Positions 1 through 9,870 of a DNA stretch of 64,000 nt are shown here, in pieces. The stretch is taken from the NCBI RefSeq assembly GCF_001513785.1, contig NZ_LNQS01000010.1:372001-436000 (forward strand). The letters run 5' to 3'. The DNA is from Rheinheimera sp. EpRS3. Its GTDB lineage: Bacteria; Pseudomonadota; Gammaproteobacteria; Enterobacterales; Alteromonadaceae. A program made the translations under genes and the position numbers. The notes beneath the pieces were generated by a model. The model was not told the DNA's origin and searched no databases. It saw only the letters and a program-made list of their open reading frames with translations. Position 1 is the first letter of the stretch. Each line of letters opens with the position of its first letter.

Positions 1-2103
1 GATGCAATTGGTGGTGCTATAGATGTAAAATCGGCGTCAGCATTTGAGAAAGACGGCCGGCAAATACGTTATCGTGCTGAAGCGTCATACAACGACCTGA
101 GCAGCGAAACCAGCCCGAAATTCAGCCTGAACGCCAGCGACACCTTTAGTTTATCCGGTGACGGTAAAGACTTCGGTGTAGCGTTCGGCATTAACTATCT
201 AGATCGCAAGCTGGAGTCCGATAACGTAGAAGCGGCCTACGACATGGTCGATTATCAGGATGGCGAAGCCTTTGGTTTAATTGAGCTGCAGCAACGCAAA
301 TACTTTGTTAACCGCGAACGCATTGGCGCCAACCTGAACCTGGAATTCCGCCCGGACAGCAGCAACAAATATTTTGCCAATACCGTATTTAGCCGCTTTA
401 GTGATGCTGAAACCCGCCAGCGTAGCATTTATGTATTTGAAGAAGGCAGTTTAACGGATTTCGACGGCAGTTCTGCTACGGTCAGCGAAATAGCTCCTGA
501 CGCGCTGCGCCGCCGCGTGCGCTACCGTACAAAAGAGCAAGACACGCTGGCTCTGAACCTGGGGGCTGAGCATATTCGCAACAGCTATACGCTGGATTAT
601 TATGCCGGTATATCAACAACCCGTGAGCGCGTACTGGACGAGAACGAAGGCCGTTTTGAATACACCGGTGACGAGCTGAATGCAACTTATTCGATTGGCA
701 ATGGTGTGCCAAATTTTGCCATTTTACGTGACGGTGTTGCAGACACTACACACCTGGACAACGCCAACTATGAGCTGGATCGGGCGGTACTGGAGCCGAA
801 AATTATCGACGACGATGAATATAATCTTGGCGCCAATATTGAGCTGCCTTATGCCTTTGGCAACAGCAACCTGACGTTAAAAGCCGGCGCCGACCTGCGC
901 TGGAAACAAAAAGACACCAACACCGATATTATTGAATTACGCCGCACACCTGATGCAACGCTGGATCAGTTTACTACTGGCGCGCCGTCTTATGGTTTAG
1001 GCAATCTGGGCCAGGGCATCAGCTCTGGCGCTTATATCAACTTTTTTAATCAAAACCGCAGCGATTTTACCGAGCGGCCACAAGATATGGCCGAAAATGC
1101 GCAGCTGTCATTAGGTGAAGACTTTGTTGCCGACGAAGACGTGCAAGCCGGTTACCTGATGGCGACGTATGATGCACAGAACTGGCGCTTAATTGCTGGT
1201 ATGCGGGTAGAGCGCACCGACTACTCTGCCAGCGGTAATCAGCTGACATTTAACGAAGACGGTGAGCTGGCAATCAGCAGCCGCTCGGTAAACAGTGATT
1301 ACACTAACCTGCTGCCGGGTTTGCATTTGAGCTACGATCTGGCCGACGATCTGGTGCTACGCGCGGCTTGGACCAACACCATAGCGCGCCCGAGCTTTAA
1401 TGATATTTCCCCCCGTGCCCAGATAAATTTAGAAGACAACGAAGTTGAGCTGGGTAACCCGGATCTGGACCCATACGAAGCCGTAAACTATGACCTGTTG
1501 CTAGACTGGTACTACAACGATGGCAGCCTGTTATCCGCCGGTGTGTTTTATAAAGATATCGATAACTTTATTGTTGAGCTAACCAGCAATGACGTGGCAG
1601 AGTTTGCCGGCTTTGATGTAACCCGCCCGGTTAATGCACTCAGTGCCAGCGTAAAAGGCTTTGAATTTGCCTGGCAACACAGCTTTATTCAGCCGGCGCT
1701 GGCCGGGGTGTTAGTGGGTGCTAACTTTACGCTGCTTGACACAGATTTAGCCGTAGCGGAGCGTGCCGGTGAGAGCTTTAGCTTACCGGAATCTGCTGAG
1801 CGTGCCGGTAACCTGTATCTGGGTTATGAAGATGGTAAATTCAGCACCCGTTTAAGTGTGTCATACCGTGACAAGTTCTTAAGCGAAGTAGGTGATGACA
1901 GCAACTATGATATCTATGTCGCGGCCCACACTCAGGTTGATGTCACAGCATCTTATAAGCTGAGCAAACATGTTGAACTGGTGGCAGAGCTGGTAAACCT
2001 GACAGACGAACCACTTGAGCTGTATCAGGGTAGCTCAGCCTACACTTATCAGTTTGAAGAGTACGGCATGACCTTTGCGCTGGGCGTTAAAGGTAAATTC
2101 TAA
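1..2103 (+). CDS. TonB-dependent receptor, 5' end outside window
   Basis: The reading frame is already open at base 1, so the signal peptide, TonB box and most of the plug lie outside; 700 residues are visible. The first visible residues, DAIGGAIDVKS, look like the end of the plug where it meets the barrel. The remainder is alternating beta-strand sequence ending in GVKGKF, with the terminal Phe usual for outer-membrane barrels. ARPSFNDISPR and NPDLDPYEAVNYD are typical of the large Xanthomonas/Caulobacter-type receptor group (TIGR01782), often used for carbohydrates or other large nutrients. The substrate cannot be told from this part. A methionine codon at 244 is internal and is not the start. 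Confidence 0.93.
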   Translation, partial: DAIGGAIDVKSASAFEKDGRQIRYRAEASYNDLSSETSPKFSLNASDTFSLSGDGKDFGVAFGINYLDRKLESDNVEAAYDMVDYQDGEAFGLIELQQRKYFVNRERIGANLNLEFRPDSSNKYFANTVFSRFSDAETRQRSIYVFEEGSLTDFDGSSATVSEIAPDALRRRVRYRTKEQDTLALNLGAEHIRNSYTLDYYAGISTTRERVLDENEGRFEYTGDELNATYSIGNGVPNFAILRDGVADTTHLDNANYELDRAVLEPKIIDDDEYNLGANIELPYAFGNSNLTLKAGADLRWKQKDTNTDIIELRRTPDATLDQFTTGAPSYGLGNLGQGISSGAYINFFNQNRSDFTERPQDMAENAQLSLGEDFVADEDVQAGYLMATYDAQNWRLIAGMRVERTDYSASGNQLTFNEDGELAISSRSVNSDYTNLLPGLHLSYDLADDLVLRAAWTNTIARPSFNDISPRAQINLEDNEVELGNPDLDPYEAVNYDLLLDWYYNDGSLLSAGVFYKDIDNFIVELTSNDVAEFAGFDVTRPVNALSASVKGFEFAWQHSFIQPALAGVLVGANFTLLDTDLAVAERAGESFSLPESAERAGNLYLGYEDGKFSTRLSVSYRDKFLSEVGDDSNYDIYVAAHTQVDVTASYKLSKHVELVAELVNLTDEPLELYQGSSAYTYQFEEYGMTFALGVKGKF

Positions 2104-2123
2104 CCGTTTCAGCACGATGCAAC

Positions 2124-2159
2124 AGCGGGCCACACCATCAGCGTGTGGCTCGCTTTTTT
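2124..2159 (+). terminator. Rho-independent terminator after TonB receptor
   Basis: A GC-rich hairpin (agcg..ccacac / gtgtgg..cgct) is followed by a run of six T, 20 bases after the receptor stop codon. Confidence 0.8.
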
Positions 2160-2218
2160 GTAGCATCACCTTTATACTGCCATTGCCTTAGTAAAATGGA
2201 GTGTTGTAACTAACCTGT

Positions 2219-3241
2219 ATGAGTCTTCTAATTGCATTTGCGGTTCTGTCAATTGCGGTATCTTTTGTCTGTTCTATCCTCGAAGCAGCCTTGCTATCGA
2301 TTACCCCAAGTTATATTGCCCAGCAAAAATTAACCCGGCCTAAGCTGTATGAACAGCTCAAAGTGTTAAAAGATAAGATTGACCAGCCACTGGCTGCCAT
2401 TCTGACACTAAACACTGTAGCCCATACGGTAGGTGCTACCGGTGTAGGTGCTCAGGTTACGGTAGTATTTGGTGACGGCTATCTGGGTATTGCTTCGGCG
2501 GTAATGACTATCCTTATTCTAGTGTTGTCAGAAATTATGCCTAAAACCATAGGCGCACGTTACTGGCCACAACTCACACCGATACTGCCTTTTATGCTTA
2601 ACAGCATGATTACGCTATTAAGGCCGTTTATCTGGTTATCTGATCAAATTATGAAACTGTTTGGCGGCGGCCATCATGAGCATGATTTACGCCAGGAAAT
2701 TAAAGCCCTGACAGTTCTCGGCCGTGAGTTAAACAAGCTGGATGAAGACGAGCAACGCGTTATCGCCAATATTCTGGATTTGCACGACATTAAAGTACGC
2801 GACATTATGACACCGCGTACCGTGTGTGAAACTGCCAGCCCCGATGAGCCACTGGAAGAATTTGCCGAGCGCGTTAAGGTAGGTCAGTTCTCGCGCTACC
2901 CGGTCCTGGATAAAGACGAAGCGCCGATGGGCATCGCCTTTCGCTACGATATGCTGGACATTACCGACCAGAAAACCGTGGCTGATTTGATGAAACCGGT
3001 CAAAGTGATTTCAGACAAAATGAGCGCCGAGCAGTTGATGGCTCAACTGATGCACGAGCGCCAGCATATGTGTTTAGTTTACGACGAATACGGCACCTGG
3101 CTGGGCCTGGTAACAATGGAAGATGTGATTGAAACCATTATCGGCCAGCCCATTATGGATGAGACCGACGATATCCCTAATATGCGTCGCTTTGCCAAAC
3201 GCCGCTGGGAACATAAACTGAAAAACCTGTCAGAAGACTAA
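2219..3241 (+). CDS. CNNM/CorC-type transmembrane protein with CBS pair
   Basis: 340 residues. The N-terminal half is a DUF21 (CNNM) membrane domain with hydrophobic segments near residues 3-25, 60-80 and 90-110 and the conserved stretch SEIMPKTIGARYW. After about residue 175 comes a cytoplasmic part with a CBS-domain pair (RDIMTPRTV near 195-205, VYDEYGTWLGLVTMED near 285-300). Such proteins are linked to Mg2+/Co2+ transport or resistance and are often called hemolysin-like; the C-terminal CorC_HlyC domain seems to be missing, which makes this a short member. Monocistronic: terminators lie on both sides. The ribosome-binding site is weak, but no better start is visible. Confidence 0.85.
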   Translation: MSLLIAFAVLSIAVSFVCSILEAALLSITPSYIAQQKLTRPKLYEQLKVLKDKIDQPLAAILTLNTVAHTVGATGVGAQVTVVFGDGYLGIASAVMTILILVLSEIMPKTIGARYWPQLTPILPFMLNSMITLLRPFIWLSDQIMKLFGGGHHEHDLRQEIKALTVLGRELNKLDEDEQRVIANILDLHDIKVRDIMTPRTVCETASPDEPLEEFAERVKVGQFSRYPVLDKDEAPMGIAFRYDMLDITDQKTVADLMKPVKVISDKMSAEQLMAQLMHERQHMCLVYDEYGTWLGLVTMEDVIETIIGQPIMDETDDIPNMRRFAKRRWEHKLKNLSED

Positions 3242-3255
3242 CTGACGCTTCACCC

Positions 3256-3289
3256 AATAAAACAGGCCGCAATTGCGGCCTGTTTTATT
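3256..3289. terminator. Bidirectional terminator between convergent genes
   Basis: A perfect 34-base inverted repeat (aataaaacaggccgcaa and its complement) with A and T tracts at its ends sits between the CNNM gene and the chemoreceptor gene, which converge on it. Confidence 0.88.
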
Positions 3290-3300
3290 AGTGCTAAATA

Positions 3301-4920
3301 CTACACCTTAAATTTACTTACCAGTGTATTTAACTCAACTGCCAGACGCGACAGTTCTGATGCACTGGCGGTGGTCTGGTTGGAGCCGGCCGCCGTTTGC
3401 GCGGCTAAATCGCTGATAGTCACGATGTTGCGGTCTATTTCGCGCGCCACTTTGGATTGCTCTTCTGCGGCACCGGCGATGACATGGTTCTGGTCGCTTA
3501 TCGCCATAATGTTTTCGGCGATAAGCTCCAGTGCATCCGCCGCCGATTTTGCTACATTCTGAGCATTATCGGCATTGCCGCTGATCAACTGCATGGCATT
3601 TACGGCTTCTTTGGCAGATGACTGCACTTGCTGAATCATCTGCTCAATTTCGCCGGTAGAGGTTTGGGTGCGATGCGCCAGGCTGCGCACTTCATCGGCT
3701 ACCACGGCAAAACCGCGACCAGCTTCACCGGCACGGGCAGCTTCTATAGCGGCATTCAGTGCCAACAGGTTAGTTTGGTCGGCAACGTTGCGGATAACTT
3801 CCAACACCTGATTAATTGATGATACTTTCTCGGCCAGGGTATTAATAACGGTTGTGCTTTGGCGCACATCGGCATTCATTTTCTCAATAACGCTGCGGGT
3901 TTGTATCACTTTTTGTGTGCCGTCTTTAGCCAGATTAGCCGATTGCGATGAGGCTTCAGAGGTTTTCATTGCCGTACCGGCTACTTCATCTACTGCTGAG
4001 CTCATTTCGGTAATAGCAGTCGCCGCTTGTTGTACTTCATCATTTTGCAGTTGTAGTGCTTTGGCAGATTCGTCGGTAACCACATTAAGCTCTTCGGCGG
4101 CCGATGCCAGCTGGCTGGACGAGCTGGAAATATGGCTAATGGCATCGCGCAGTTTTTGCTGCATCTGTTGCAGTGCCTGCGCCAAATCAGTCAGTTCATC
4201 ACGGCCTTCAATCGTTACTTGCTGTGTAAGATCGCCATCAGCGATAAAGCGTGCTGACACTACCGAGCGTGCCAACGGCTGGCTGATGCTGCGGGAAATT
4301 AATATTGATACTGCCACCGCAATACCCACTGCAACTACAATGAGAATAATCACGGCTACTTTGGCACTTTCATAGGTCGCAATAGAGGATTCTCTGGCAT
4401 CCTGGGCGGCTTTCTGGTTGATATCATCCAACTGGCCTAGCTGCTGCGTTATCTCATTGGCTACCGGAGTCATTTGATCAAGCAAATCCTGCGCCGCACC
4501 CAGTTCTTCTTTGCGTAACAACTCTAAGGCTTGTTCCTGTAACTCAAAATATTTCTGTCTGGATACCTGATACTGACCAAAAATAATGCGTTCCTGCGAG
4601 TCGAAAATAGACGCTTCATATGGCTTTTCAAGGTTTAAAATCTCTTCCCTTAACCTGCGGATCGTATCAAAGGTTTCGCCTTCTTGCGTGATGTCGAGAG
4701 ATAGCAATAACCGCATAGTCAAGGCTCTATTACGATTTATGCCGGTGCCTATATCGCCAATACCAGATATCCCCGGAACAACAGCCGTTTCTACGAAATC
4801 AGCCTGAGCTCTCACCTTCGACAAACTTTGCAAACTAAACAAACCTGTAATAGTAAGCAACAGTGCCAATGCACCGAAAGCTACCAGCAGCCGTTTCTGG
4901 ATCGAAATTGTTCTTAACAT
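3301..4920 (-). CDS. Methyl-accepting chemotaxis protein
   Basis: 539 residues, a classical transmembrane chemoreceptor. A first membrane helix (about residues 11-31) is followed by a periplasmic four-helix-bundle-like sensor of about 155 residues, a second helix near 187-210 (VAVIILIVVAVGIAVAV), a HAMP domain, and a long cytoplasmic signalling helix pair. The CheA/CheW contact tip is recognisable as NLLALNAAIEAARAGEAGRG followed by FAVVADEVRSLA. No C-terminal CheR-docking pentapeptide is seen. The ligand is unknown. It stands alone, with AGAGG ten bases upstream of the start as ribosome-binding site, and it converges with the CNNM gene. Confidence 0.95.
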   Translation of the reverse strand: MLRTISIQKRLLVAFGALALLLTITGLFSLQSLSKVRAQADFVETAVVPGISGIGDIGTGINRNRALTMRLLLSLDITQEGETFDTIRRLREEILNLEKPYEASIFDSQERIIFGQYQVSRQKYFELQEQALELLRKEELGAAQDLLDQMTPVANEITQQLGQLDDINQKAAQDARESSIATYESAKVAVIILIVVAVGIAVAVSILISRSISQPLARSVVSARFIADGDLTQQVTIEGRDELTDLAQALQQMQQKLRDAISHISSSSSQLASAAEELNVVTDESAKALQLQNDEVQQAATAITEMSSAVDEVAGTAMKTSEASSQSANLAKDGTQKVIQTRSVIEKMNADVRQSTTVINTLAEKVSSINQVLEVIRNVADQTNLLALNAAIEAARAGEAGRGFAVVADEVRSLAHRTQTSTGEIEQMIQQVQSSAKEAVNAMQLISGNADNAQNVAKSAADALELIAENIMAISDQNHVIAGAAEEQSKVAREIDRNIVTISDLAAQTAAGSNQTTASASELSRLAVELNTLVSKFKV

Positions 4921-5060
4921 CAGTTACCTCTGTTGCCACATTATTATGCACTACAAATAGGGCTTACTTACTAGTTACCCTAGCAAATCTAATTCTAAAC
5001 TACTAATGATATTACTGTTGCACATAGTAGCAGGATATTAACGACAACAGCATAAGCGGC

Positions 5061-5088
5061 AATATAAAAAAGGCCGCATAAGCGGCCT
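5061..5088 (-). terminator. Rho-independent terminator of pckA
   Basis: Read on the minus strand, the hairpin aggccgc/gcggcct is followed by a run of six T, about 20 bases after the pckA stop codon. Confidence 0.85.
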
Positions 5089-5108
5089 GACAGATATTGA
5101 TATCAGAC

Positions 5109-6710
5109 TTACAGCAGCGGACCTGCGGCCACTAAGGCTTTACCTTCATCGTTATCGGTAAATTTAACAAAGTTATCGACAAAACGTTTGGCTAAGTCTT
5201 TGGCTTTTAGCTCCCACTCTGCCGCATTAGCGTAAGTGTTACGCGGGTCGAGAATAGATACATCATCCACCCCGTGCAGTGCGGTTGGCATTGCCAGATT
5301 AAAATACGGCAGTTGCACAAACTCAGCATTTTCAATGCTGCCATCTAAAATGGCATCAATAATGGCGCGGGTGGCTTTAATGGAAATACGCTTACCGCTG
5401 CCATTCCAACCGGTGTTTACCAAATAAGCTTCAGCGCCCGATGCCGCCATGCGCTTGCCCAATACTTCGGCATACTTGGTTGGGTGCAGGCTTAAAAACG
5501 CCGCACCAAAACAGCTGGAGAAGGTGGGCGTGGGCTCGGTAATACCACGCTCGGTACCGGCCAGCTTGGCAGTAAAGCCAGACAGGAAATGGTACTTGGC
5601 CTGCTCTTTGGTTAATTTAGATACCGGTGGTAATACACCAAAGGCATCAGCAGTTAAGAAAATCACTTTTTTTGCGTGGCCCGCTTTGGACACCGGCGTA
5701 ACGATATTATCGATATGATAAATCGGGTAAGACACACGGGTATTTTCGGTTTTAGAGCCATCGTTAAAATCAATTTCACCGTCAGCCAATACCGTTACGT
5801 TTTCCAGCAGCGCATCACGGCGAATAGCGTTGTAGATATCCGGCTCGTTTTCTTTCGACAGGTTAATGGTTTTAGCATAACAACCACCTTCAAAATTAAA
5901 TACGCCGTCGTCATCCCAGCCGTGCTCGTCGTCGCCAATCAACTGGCGCTTAGGATCGGTTGAAAGGGTAGTTTTACCGGTGCCGGATAAACCAAAAAAT
6001 ACCGCAACATCGCCGTCTTTGCCCACGTTAGCTGAGCAGTGCATAGAAGCAATACCCTGCAGCGGTAAAAAGTAGTTCATCATGGAGAACATACCTTTTT
6101 TCATCTCGCCGCCGTACCAGGTACCACCAATCAGCTGAATGCGTTCAGTCAGGTTAAAGGCGACAAAATTTTCTGAGTTCAGGCCCTGTTGCTGCCAGTT
6201 CGGGTTAGTGCACTTGGCACCGTTCATCACAATGAAATCAGGTTTGTAAGTTTTCAGCTCGGCATTCGTCGGGCGGATAAACATGTTTTTAACGAAATGC
6301 GCCTGCCAGGCCACTTCGGTAATAAAACGCACCGCTAAGCGGGTGTCGCTGTTAGCGCCACAGAAAGTATCCACGACAAACAACCGCTTACCAGAAAGCT
6401 GTGTTGTTACCAGCGTTTTCAGATCAGCCCATACTGCAGGCGTAATGGCTTTGTTGTCATTTTTACCTTGATCAGACCACCACACAGTGTCGCGCGTAGT
6501 GTCGTCACGTACTATGTATTTGTCTTTTGGCGAGCGGCCAGTAAAGATACCGGTATCGACTGAAACCGCGCCCAGTTTGGTCAGTTTGCCTTGTTCATAG
6601 CCTTGTAAATCACTGCGGGTTTCTTCCGCAAATAGCTGATCATACGAAGGGTTATAAACGATTTCCGTGACATCTGTGATGCCGTATTGGCCCAGATCCA
6701 GATCGGACAT
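5109..6710 (-). CDS. pckA: Phosphoenolpyruvate carboxykinase (ATP)
   Basis: 533 residues from the start chosen here. It converts oxaloacetate and ATP to phosphoenolpyruvate, CO2 and ADP, the entry step of gluconeogenesis in the cytoplasm. The sequence is very close to the E. coli enzyme as I remember it, with the kinase-1a P-loop [11 protein letters not shown], the following [17 protein letters not shown] stretch, and [11 protein letters not shown] near the N-terminus. The frame is open to an ATG at 6782, but the ATG at 6710 has AGGAG seven bases upstream and gives the usual N-terminus ([14 protein letters not shown]), so the longer form is rejected. In E. coli pckA also lies near yrfG, hslR and hslO. 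Confidence 0.97.
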   Translation of the reverse strand: MSDLDLGQYGITDVTEIVYNPSYDQLFAEETRSDLQGYEQGKLTKLGAVSVDTGIFTGRSPKDKYIVRDDTTRDTVWWSDQGKNDNKAITPAVWADLKTLVTTQLSGKRLFVVDTFCGANSDTRLAVRFITEVAWQAHFVKNMFIRPTNAELKTYKPDFIVMNGAKCTNPNWQQQGLNSENFVAFNLTERIQLIGGTWYGGEMKKGMFSMMNYFLPLQGIASMHCSANVGKDGDVAVFFGLSGTGKTTLSTDPKRQLIGDDEHGWDDDGVFNFEGGCYAKTINLSKENEPDIYNAIRRDALLENVTVLADGEIDFNDGSKTENTRVSYPIYHIDNIVTPVSKAGHAKKVIFLTADAFGVLPPVSKLTKEQAKYHFLSGFTAKLAGTERGITEPTPTFSSCFGAAFLSLHPTKYAEVLGKRMAASGAEAYLVNTGWNGSGKRISIKATRAIIDAILDGSIENAEFVQLPYFNLAMPTALHGVDDVSILDPRNTYANAAEWELKAKDLAKRFVDNFVKFTDNDEGKALVAAGPLL

Positions 6711-6943
6711 GATGTAACTCCTAAGGGTACTGTAGGTAAGGGTGCAGTCTCTGGCGGACTTAATTTTCGGTATTTTTGTCACAATGTGCTGTTTTTCTGT
6801 GCAAAAACCCGGCTACATAATAGCGTTTTGCCAGAATAAAAGATAGCCGGAAAATGCGCTGATTTGGCTAAAAGCCTTACCAGATATGGAGTTGCCAAAC
6901 TGTCAGCGGTAAGATAATAGTAATGAAAAACACTTCGTAACCC

Positions 6944-6963
6944 ATACTGAAAGCTTTCAGTAT
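6944..6963. repeat. Perfect 20-bp palindrome at the end of cysQ
   Basis: ATACTGAAAGCTTTCAGTAT is a perfect inverted repeat that reaches into the cysQ stop codon. There is no T tract after it on the minus strand, so it is either a weak terminator or an mRNA-stabilising 3' stem. The 250 bases from here to the pckA start hold the pckA promoter region, in which I recognise no specific site. Confidence 0.5.
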
Positions 6964-7793
6964 CAAGCGGTAAGGCTACGTTCGGTAGGTCGGGATTTAA
7001 TTAATTTGGGCCACGGAATGCTCGCCTGCCCCATTACCATAAAGTCAGGGTTTGCCAGGGTATCGCGCTGGTTGTAGCTTAGCGGGGTAAATTCGCTGTC
7101 GAGAATTTTACCGCCGGCTTCTTCAACAATAACATGTACTGCGCCGGTGTCCCACTCGCCGGTAGGGCCCAGACGCATATAACAATCAGCTTTGCCTTCT
7201 GCCACCAGGCAGCTTTTTAGTGAACAACTACCAAGGGCAATATATTCCACATCGTGCTGGCTTTGCAGTAAATCGACTATAGGCTGCAGCGGCTGGCGCC
7301 GGCTAACAGCAATTTTCAGTGTTTGCCCGGCCTGGTGCTGGTTAACCCGCATACGGTTAATCAGGTTACGCCGCTGTTTAAAAGCGCCATTACCGCGGCT
7401 GGCGTAGTACATAACCTCTTCTTTAGGCCAGTAAATCACCCCAAGCGCGGGCCAGCCATGTTCCACCAGCGCAATGCTGACAGCAAAATCACCGCTTTTG
7501 GCAACAAATTCCTGGGTACCATCCATAGGGTCGATCAGCCAGTAACGTGGCCAGTGCTGGCGCTGAGCCAGCGGAATAAGATGTGATTCTTCTGAAATGA
7601 TCGGGATATCGGGTGTCAGCTCAGACAAACGATTAATGATAATCCGGTTGGCGGCCAGATCGGCCGAGGTTACCGGGCTCAAATCGGCTTTTTGCTGCTG
7701 CTGAAAATCACCGCTTTGGTATAGCTGCCATAGCTCTGCTCCGGCCTCTCTGGCTGCAGATTTAACAGGGTCAAGCAGTTTGCTTAAAAACAT
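6963..7793 (-). CDS. cysQ: 3'(2'),5'-bisphosphate nucleotidase CysQ
   Basis: 276 residues, inositol-monophosphatase fold. It removes the 3' phosphate of PAP (and PAPS), a by-product of sulfate assimilation, using Mg2+. Metal-binding motifs of the family are visible in order: SEES near residue 66, WLIDPMDGTQEF near 87-98 and EWDTGAVHVIVEEAGG near 210-225. The gene overlaps the end of nudE by 23 bases, so the two are almost certainly co-transcribed and perhaps translationally coupled. A nudE-cysQ pair is common in gammaproteobacteria. Confidence 0.94.
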   Translation of the reverse strand: MFLSKLLDPVKSAAREAGAELWQLYQSGDFQQQQKADLSPVTSADLAANRIIINRLSELTPDIPIISEESHLIPLAQRQHWPRYWLIDPMDGTQEFVAKSGDFAVSIALVEHGWPALGVIYWPKEEVMYYASRGNGAFKQRRNLINRMRVNQHQAGQTLKIAVSRRQPLQPIVDLLQSQHDVEYIALGSCSLKSCLVAEGKADCYMRLGPTGEWDTGAVHVIVEEAGGKILDSEFTPLSYNQRDTLANPDFMVMGQASIPWPKLIKSRPTERSLTA

Positions 7794-8370
7794 CCGGGTT
7801 CGCTTCCAAATATTGCTGCGCTAATAACAGAGCGGCGACACTTCTGGCTTCAGTAAAATCGGCCTGCTGTAACAGAGCTGCGCTGTTTTGCCGTGCCCAC
7901 GGCACCAGCTCAAGTGGCTCGGGTTCATCACCTTCAAGGCTTTCTGCATATAAATCAAAGGCCAGAACTATATGCATTGTAGCATTAAAATAGCCCGGGG
8001 CTAAGGCCAGCGACTTCAGCTGAACAAAACGTTGCGCGCCAAAACCAATTTCTTCTTTTAGCTCACGGTTCGCGGCGGTAATCACATCTTCGCCCGGATC
8101 AATTAAGCCTTTTGGAAAGCCCAGCTGGTAATCGTGGGTGCCGGCGCAATATTCGCGGATCAGATAAAAATGTTCCGCATCAGGGCAGGCAATAATCATT
8201 ACCGCGCCACGGCCACTGCCGCGCATACGCTCGTAGGTGCGCTGCTCGCCATTGCTAAACATTAGTTCCAGTTGCTCAATTTTAAACAAGCGGCTTTGTG
8301 CAACGATATCTGCACTTAAAATTTCAGGCTTTTGTTTGTTGCTGTGTTTGTCGTCCTGCCGCTGCGTCAT
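7771..8370 (-). CDS. nudE: ADP compounds hydrolase NudE
   Basis: 199 residues. A Nudix hydrolase that cleaves ADP-ribose, NADH, AP3A and similar adenosine diphosphates. The Nudix box is intact (G-LIDPG-E-DVITAAN-REL-KEE-IGF, residues about 105-127). The ATG at 8370 is preceded by AGAGGTGG at good spacing and fits the family length; a second ATG at 8394 in the same frame would add eight residues and lacks a good ribosome-binding site. Divergent from yrfG with about 60 bases between them, and followed by overlapping cysQ. Confidence 0.94.
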   Translation of the reverse strand: MTQRQDDKHSNKQKPEILSADIVAQSRLFKIEQLELMFSNGEQRTYERMRGSGRGAVMIIACPDAEHFYLIREYCAGTHDYQLGFPKGLIDPGEDVITAANRELKEEIGFGAQRFVQLKSLALAPGYFNATMHIVLAFDLYAESLEGDEPEPLELVPWARQNSAALLQQADFTEARSVAALLLAQQYLEANPDVFKQTA

Positions 8371-8429
8371 GCTGCCACCTCTGGTACAATCCAATGCTGC
8401 TACTATAAAACGATTAACAGGAAAAACCT

Positions 8430-9101
8430 ATGCTGAACTGGGCTGAAATTGATACCGTGTTGCTGGATATGGACGGTACTTTGCTGGATCTGCACTTTGA
8501 CAATTACTTCTGGCTACAGCACTTACCCAAGCGCTGGGCTGAAATTAGCGGTATTAGCGTTGCAGATGCAGAAGCACAATTAAAAGCCGAGTACGCTGAA
8601 CTAACCGGTAAACTGGAGTGGTATTGTCTGGATTACTGGGGTAAGCGCCTGCAACTGCCGATTAACGAGCTAAAGCGTGAAGTGATGCATAAAATTGCTA
8701 TGCGTGCCGATGTGCCCCAGTTTCTTACCGCGTTAAAACAAAGTGGCCGCCAGATAGCCCTGGTAACCAATGCCCATCCGGATAGTTTATCGCTTAAAAT
8801 TGAGCGCACCGAGCTGGCCAGTTATATTGATACGCTGATCTCTACCCATGAATTTGGTGTCACCAAAGAAAACTGGGCGCTGTGGCAAAAGCTGCAACAA
8901 CGGCTCGGTTTTAACCCGCAGCGCACCTTATTTGTTGACGATAGCCTGCCAATTTTAACAGCGGCACAGAATTTTGGTATTAAGCATTTGCTGGCAGTGG
9001 CCAACCCGGACAGCCAGCAACTAAGCCGGCAAATTACCGAGTTTCCTGCCATTACCGATTACACCGTGCTGCTGGACGATATTCGCAACTATCGCAGTTA
9101 A
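8430..9101 (+). CDS. yrfG: GMP/IMP nucleotidase YrfG (HAD family)
   Basis: 223 residues, a haloacid-dehalogenase phosphatase. Motif I is DMDGTLLDL (residues 10-18), motif II is the T in LVTNAHPDS near 110, and motif IV is FVDDSLPIL near 168. E. coli YrfG dephosphorylates purine nucleotides such as GMP and IMP. The order nudE, yrfG and, after the gsp genes, hslR-hslO recalls the E. coli arrangement yrfG-hslR-hslO-pckA, which supports the assignment. It converges with gspN. Confidence 0.9.
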   Translation: MLNWAEIDTVLLDMDGTLLDLHFDNYFWLQHLPKRWAEISGISVADAEAQLKAEYAELTGKLEWYCLDYWGKRLQLPINELKREVMHKIAMRADVPQFLTALKQSGRQIALVTNAHPDSLSLKIERTELASYIDTLISTHEFGVTKENWALWQKLQQRLGFNPQRTLFVDDSLPILTAAQNFGIKHLLAVANPDSQQLSRQITEFPAITDYTVLLDDIRNYRS

Positions 9102-9122
9102 GCCCTTAAGCTTAGGGCTTAA
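9098..9122. terminator. Shared stem-loop covering both stop codons
   Basis: TTAAGCCC and GGGCTTAA form an 8-bp stem between convergent yrfG and gspN. Both stop codons lie inside the stem. There is no long T tract on either strand, so termination strength is uncertain. Confidence 0.5.
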
Positions 9123-9862
9123 AAGCTGATACGGTAGCGTCCCTGGGTATCCGGCTTGCCGAGGAATTGCATCGCCTGATGCACTTCTTCGGGCATATCG
9201 GCCTCGGGCTTTAATGTACCATTTACCAGCAGCTGCTCAGCATTAATTACCGCTTTGATATCCAGCCCCAGCCGGTTAGCGCCGTCGGTTGTCAGCACTA
9301 TAGTACCGTCAGCACAGCTTAATTCACCAAACAGGCTTTGTAACTCAAGCCAGGTGCCGGTTGGTGTTTGTAGGCGGGCATCCTGCCAGCTGGCATGGCC
9401 GTTTAATACCTTACACCAGGGCTGGCCCTGGCTAAACTCTGCTACATCCAGCACCAGTTCGCCACTGGCATCTACCGGTAATGGTAAGGGTAACATTGGC
9501 AATAACTGTGCGACCGGCAGCTTTAACAAACTATTTTGCAGCGCGCCACCGCCAAAACCGTAACTGGCTGTCGCTGTTACATAAGGCTGGGCCGGGTTTT
9601 GCGCGCTGCCACTTTGCAGTTCAAACTGCAGCTTGCCGGTAAATAACCGCCAGGGGCTTAATGACCACTGCAGGTTGTCAAACTGCAGCTGCTGATAACG
9701 TAAACCGGCTACTTCGCCCTGCCATAAGGTGCCCGACACCGCACCTAACTGCAGTTGTGCTGGTAGCGGCGCCAGTTTTAACCACCAGCTGGCTGGCGTT
9801 AACAGCAAGGTAAACACTAAATAGCTGATTACACCAATAACAATAAGTTTGGTTTTTGACAT
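9119..9862 (-). CDS. gspN: Type II secretion protein GspN
   Basis: 247 residues, last gene of the gsp operon. One N-terminal membrane anchor (about residues 5-24, then a Trp-rich TPASWWLKLAP) is followed by a periplasmic beta-rich domain containing VSGTLWQGEVAGL, typical of GspN. GspN is an accessory pseudopilus/assembly-platform protein that many type II systems lack. It follows gspM after an eight-base gap and converges with yrfG. Confidence 0.9.
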   Translation of the reverse strand: MSKTKLIVIGVISYLVFTLLLTPASWWLKLAPLPAQLQLGAVSGTLWQGEVAGLRYQQLQFDNLQWSLSPWRLFTGKLQFELQSGSAQNPAQPYVTATASYGFGGGALQNSLLKLPVAQLLPMLPLPLPVDASGELVLDVAEFSQGQPWCKVLNGHASWQDARLQTPTGTWLELQSLFGELSCADGTIVLTTDGANRLGLDIKAVINAEQLLVNGTLKPEADMPEEVHQAMQFLGKPDTQGRYRISF

Positions 9863-9870
9863 AGCTTTAC

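Noticed and set aside
3854..4375. Open frame of 173 codons opposite the chemoreceptor gene
   Set aside because: Ser/Cys/Thr-rich shadow of the Ala/Gln/Ser-rich signalling helix, with no supporting signals.
6711..6782. N-terminal extension of pckA
   Set aside because: A strong ribosome-binding site and the family N-terminus place the start at 6710.
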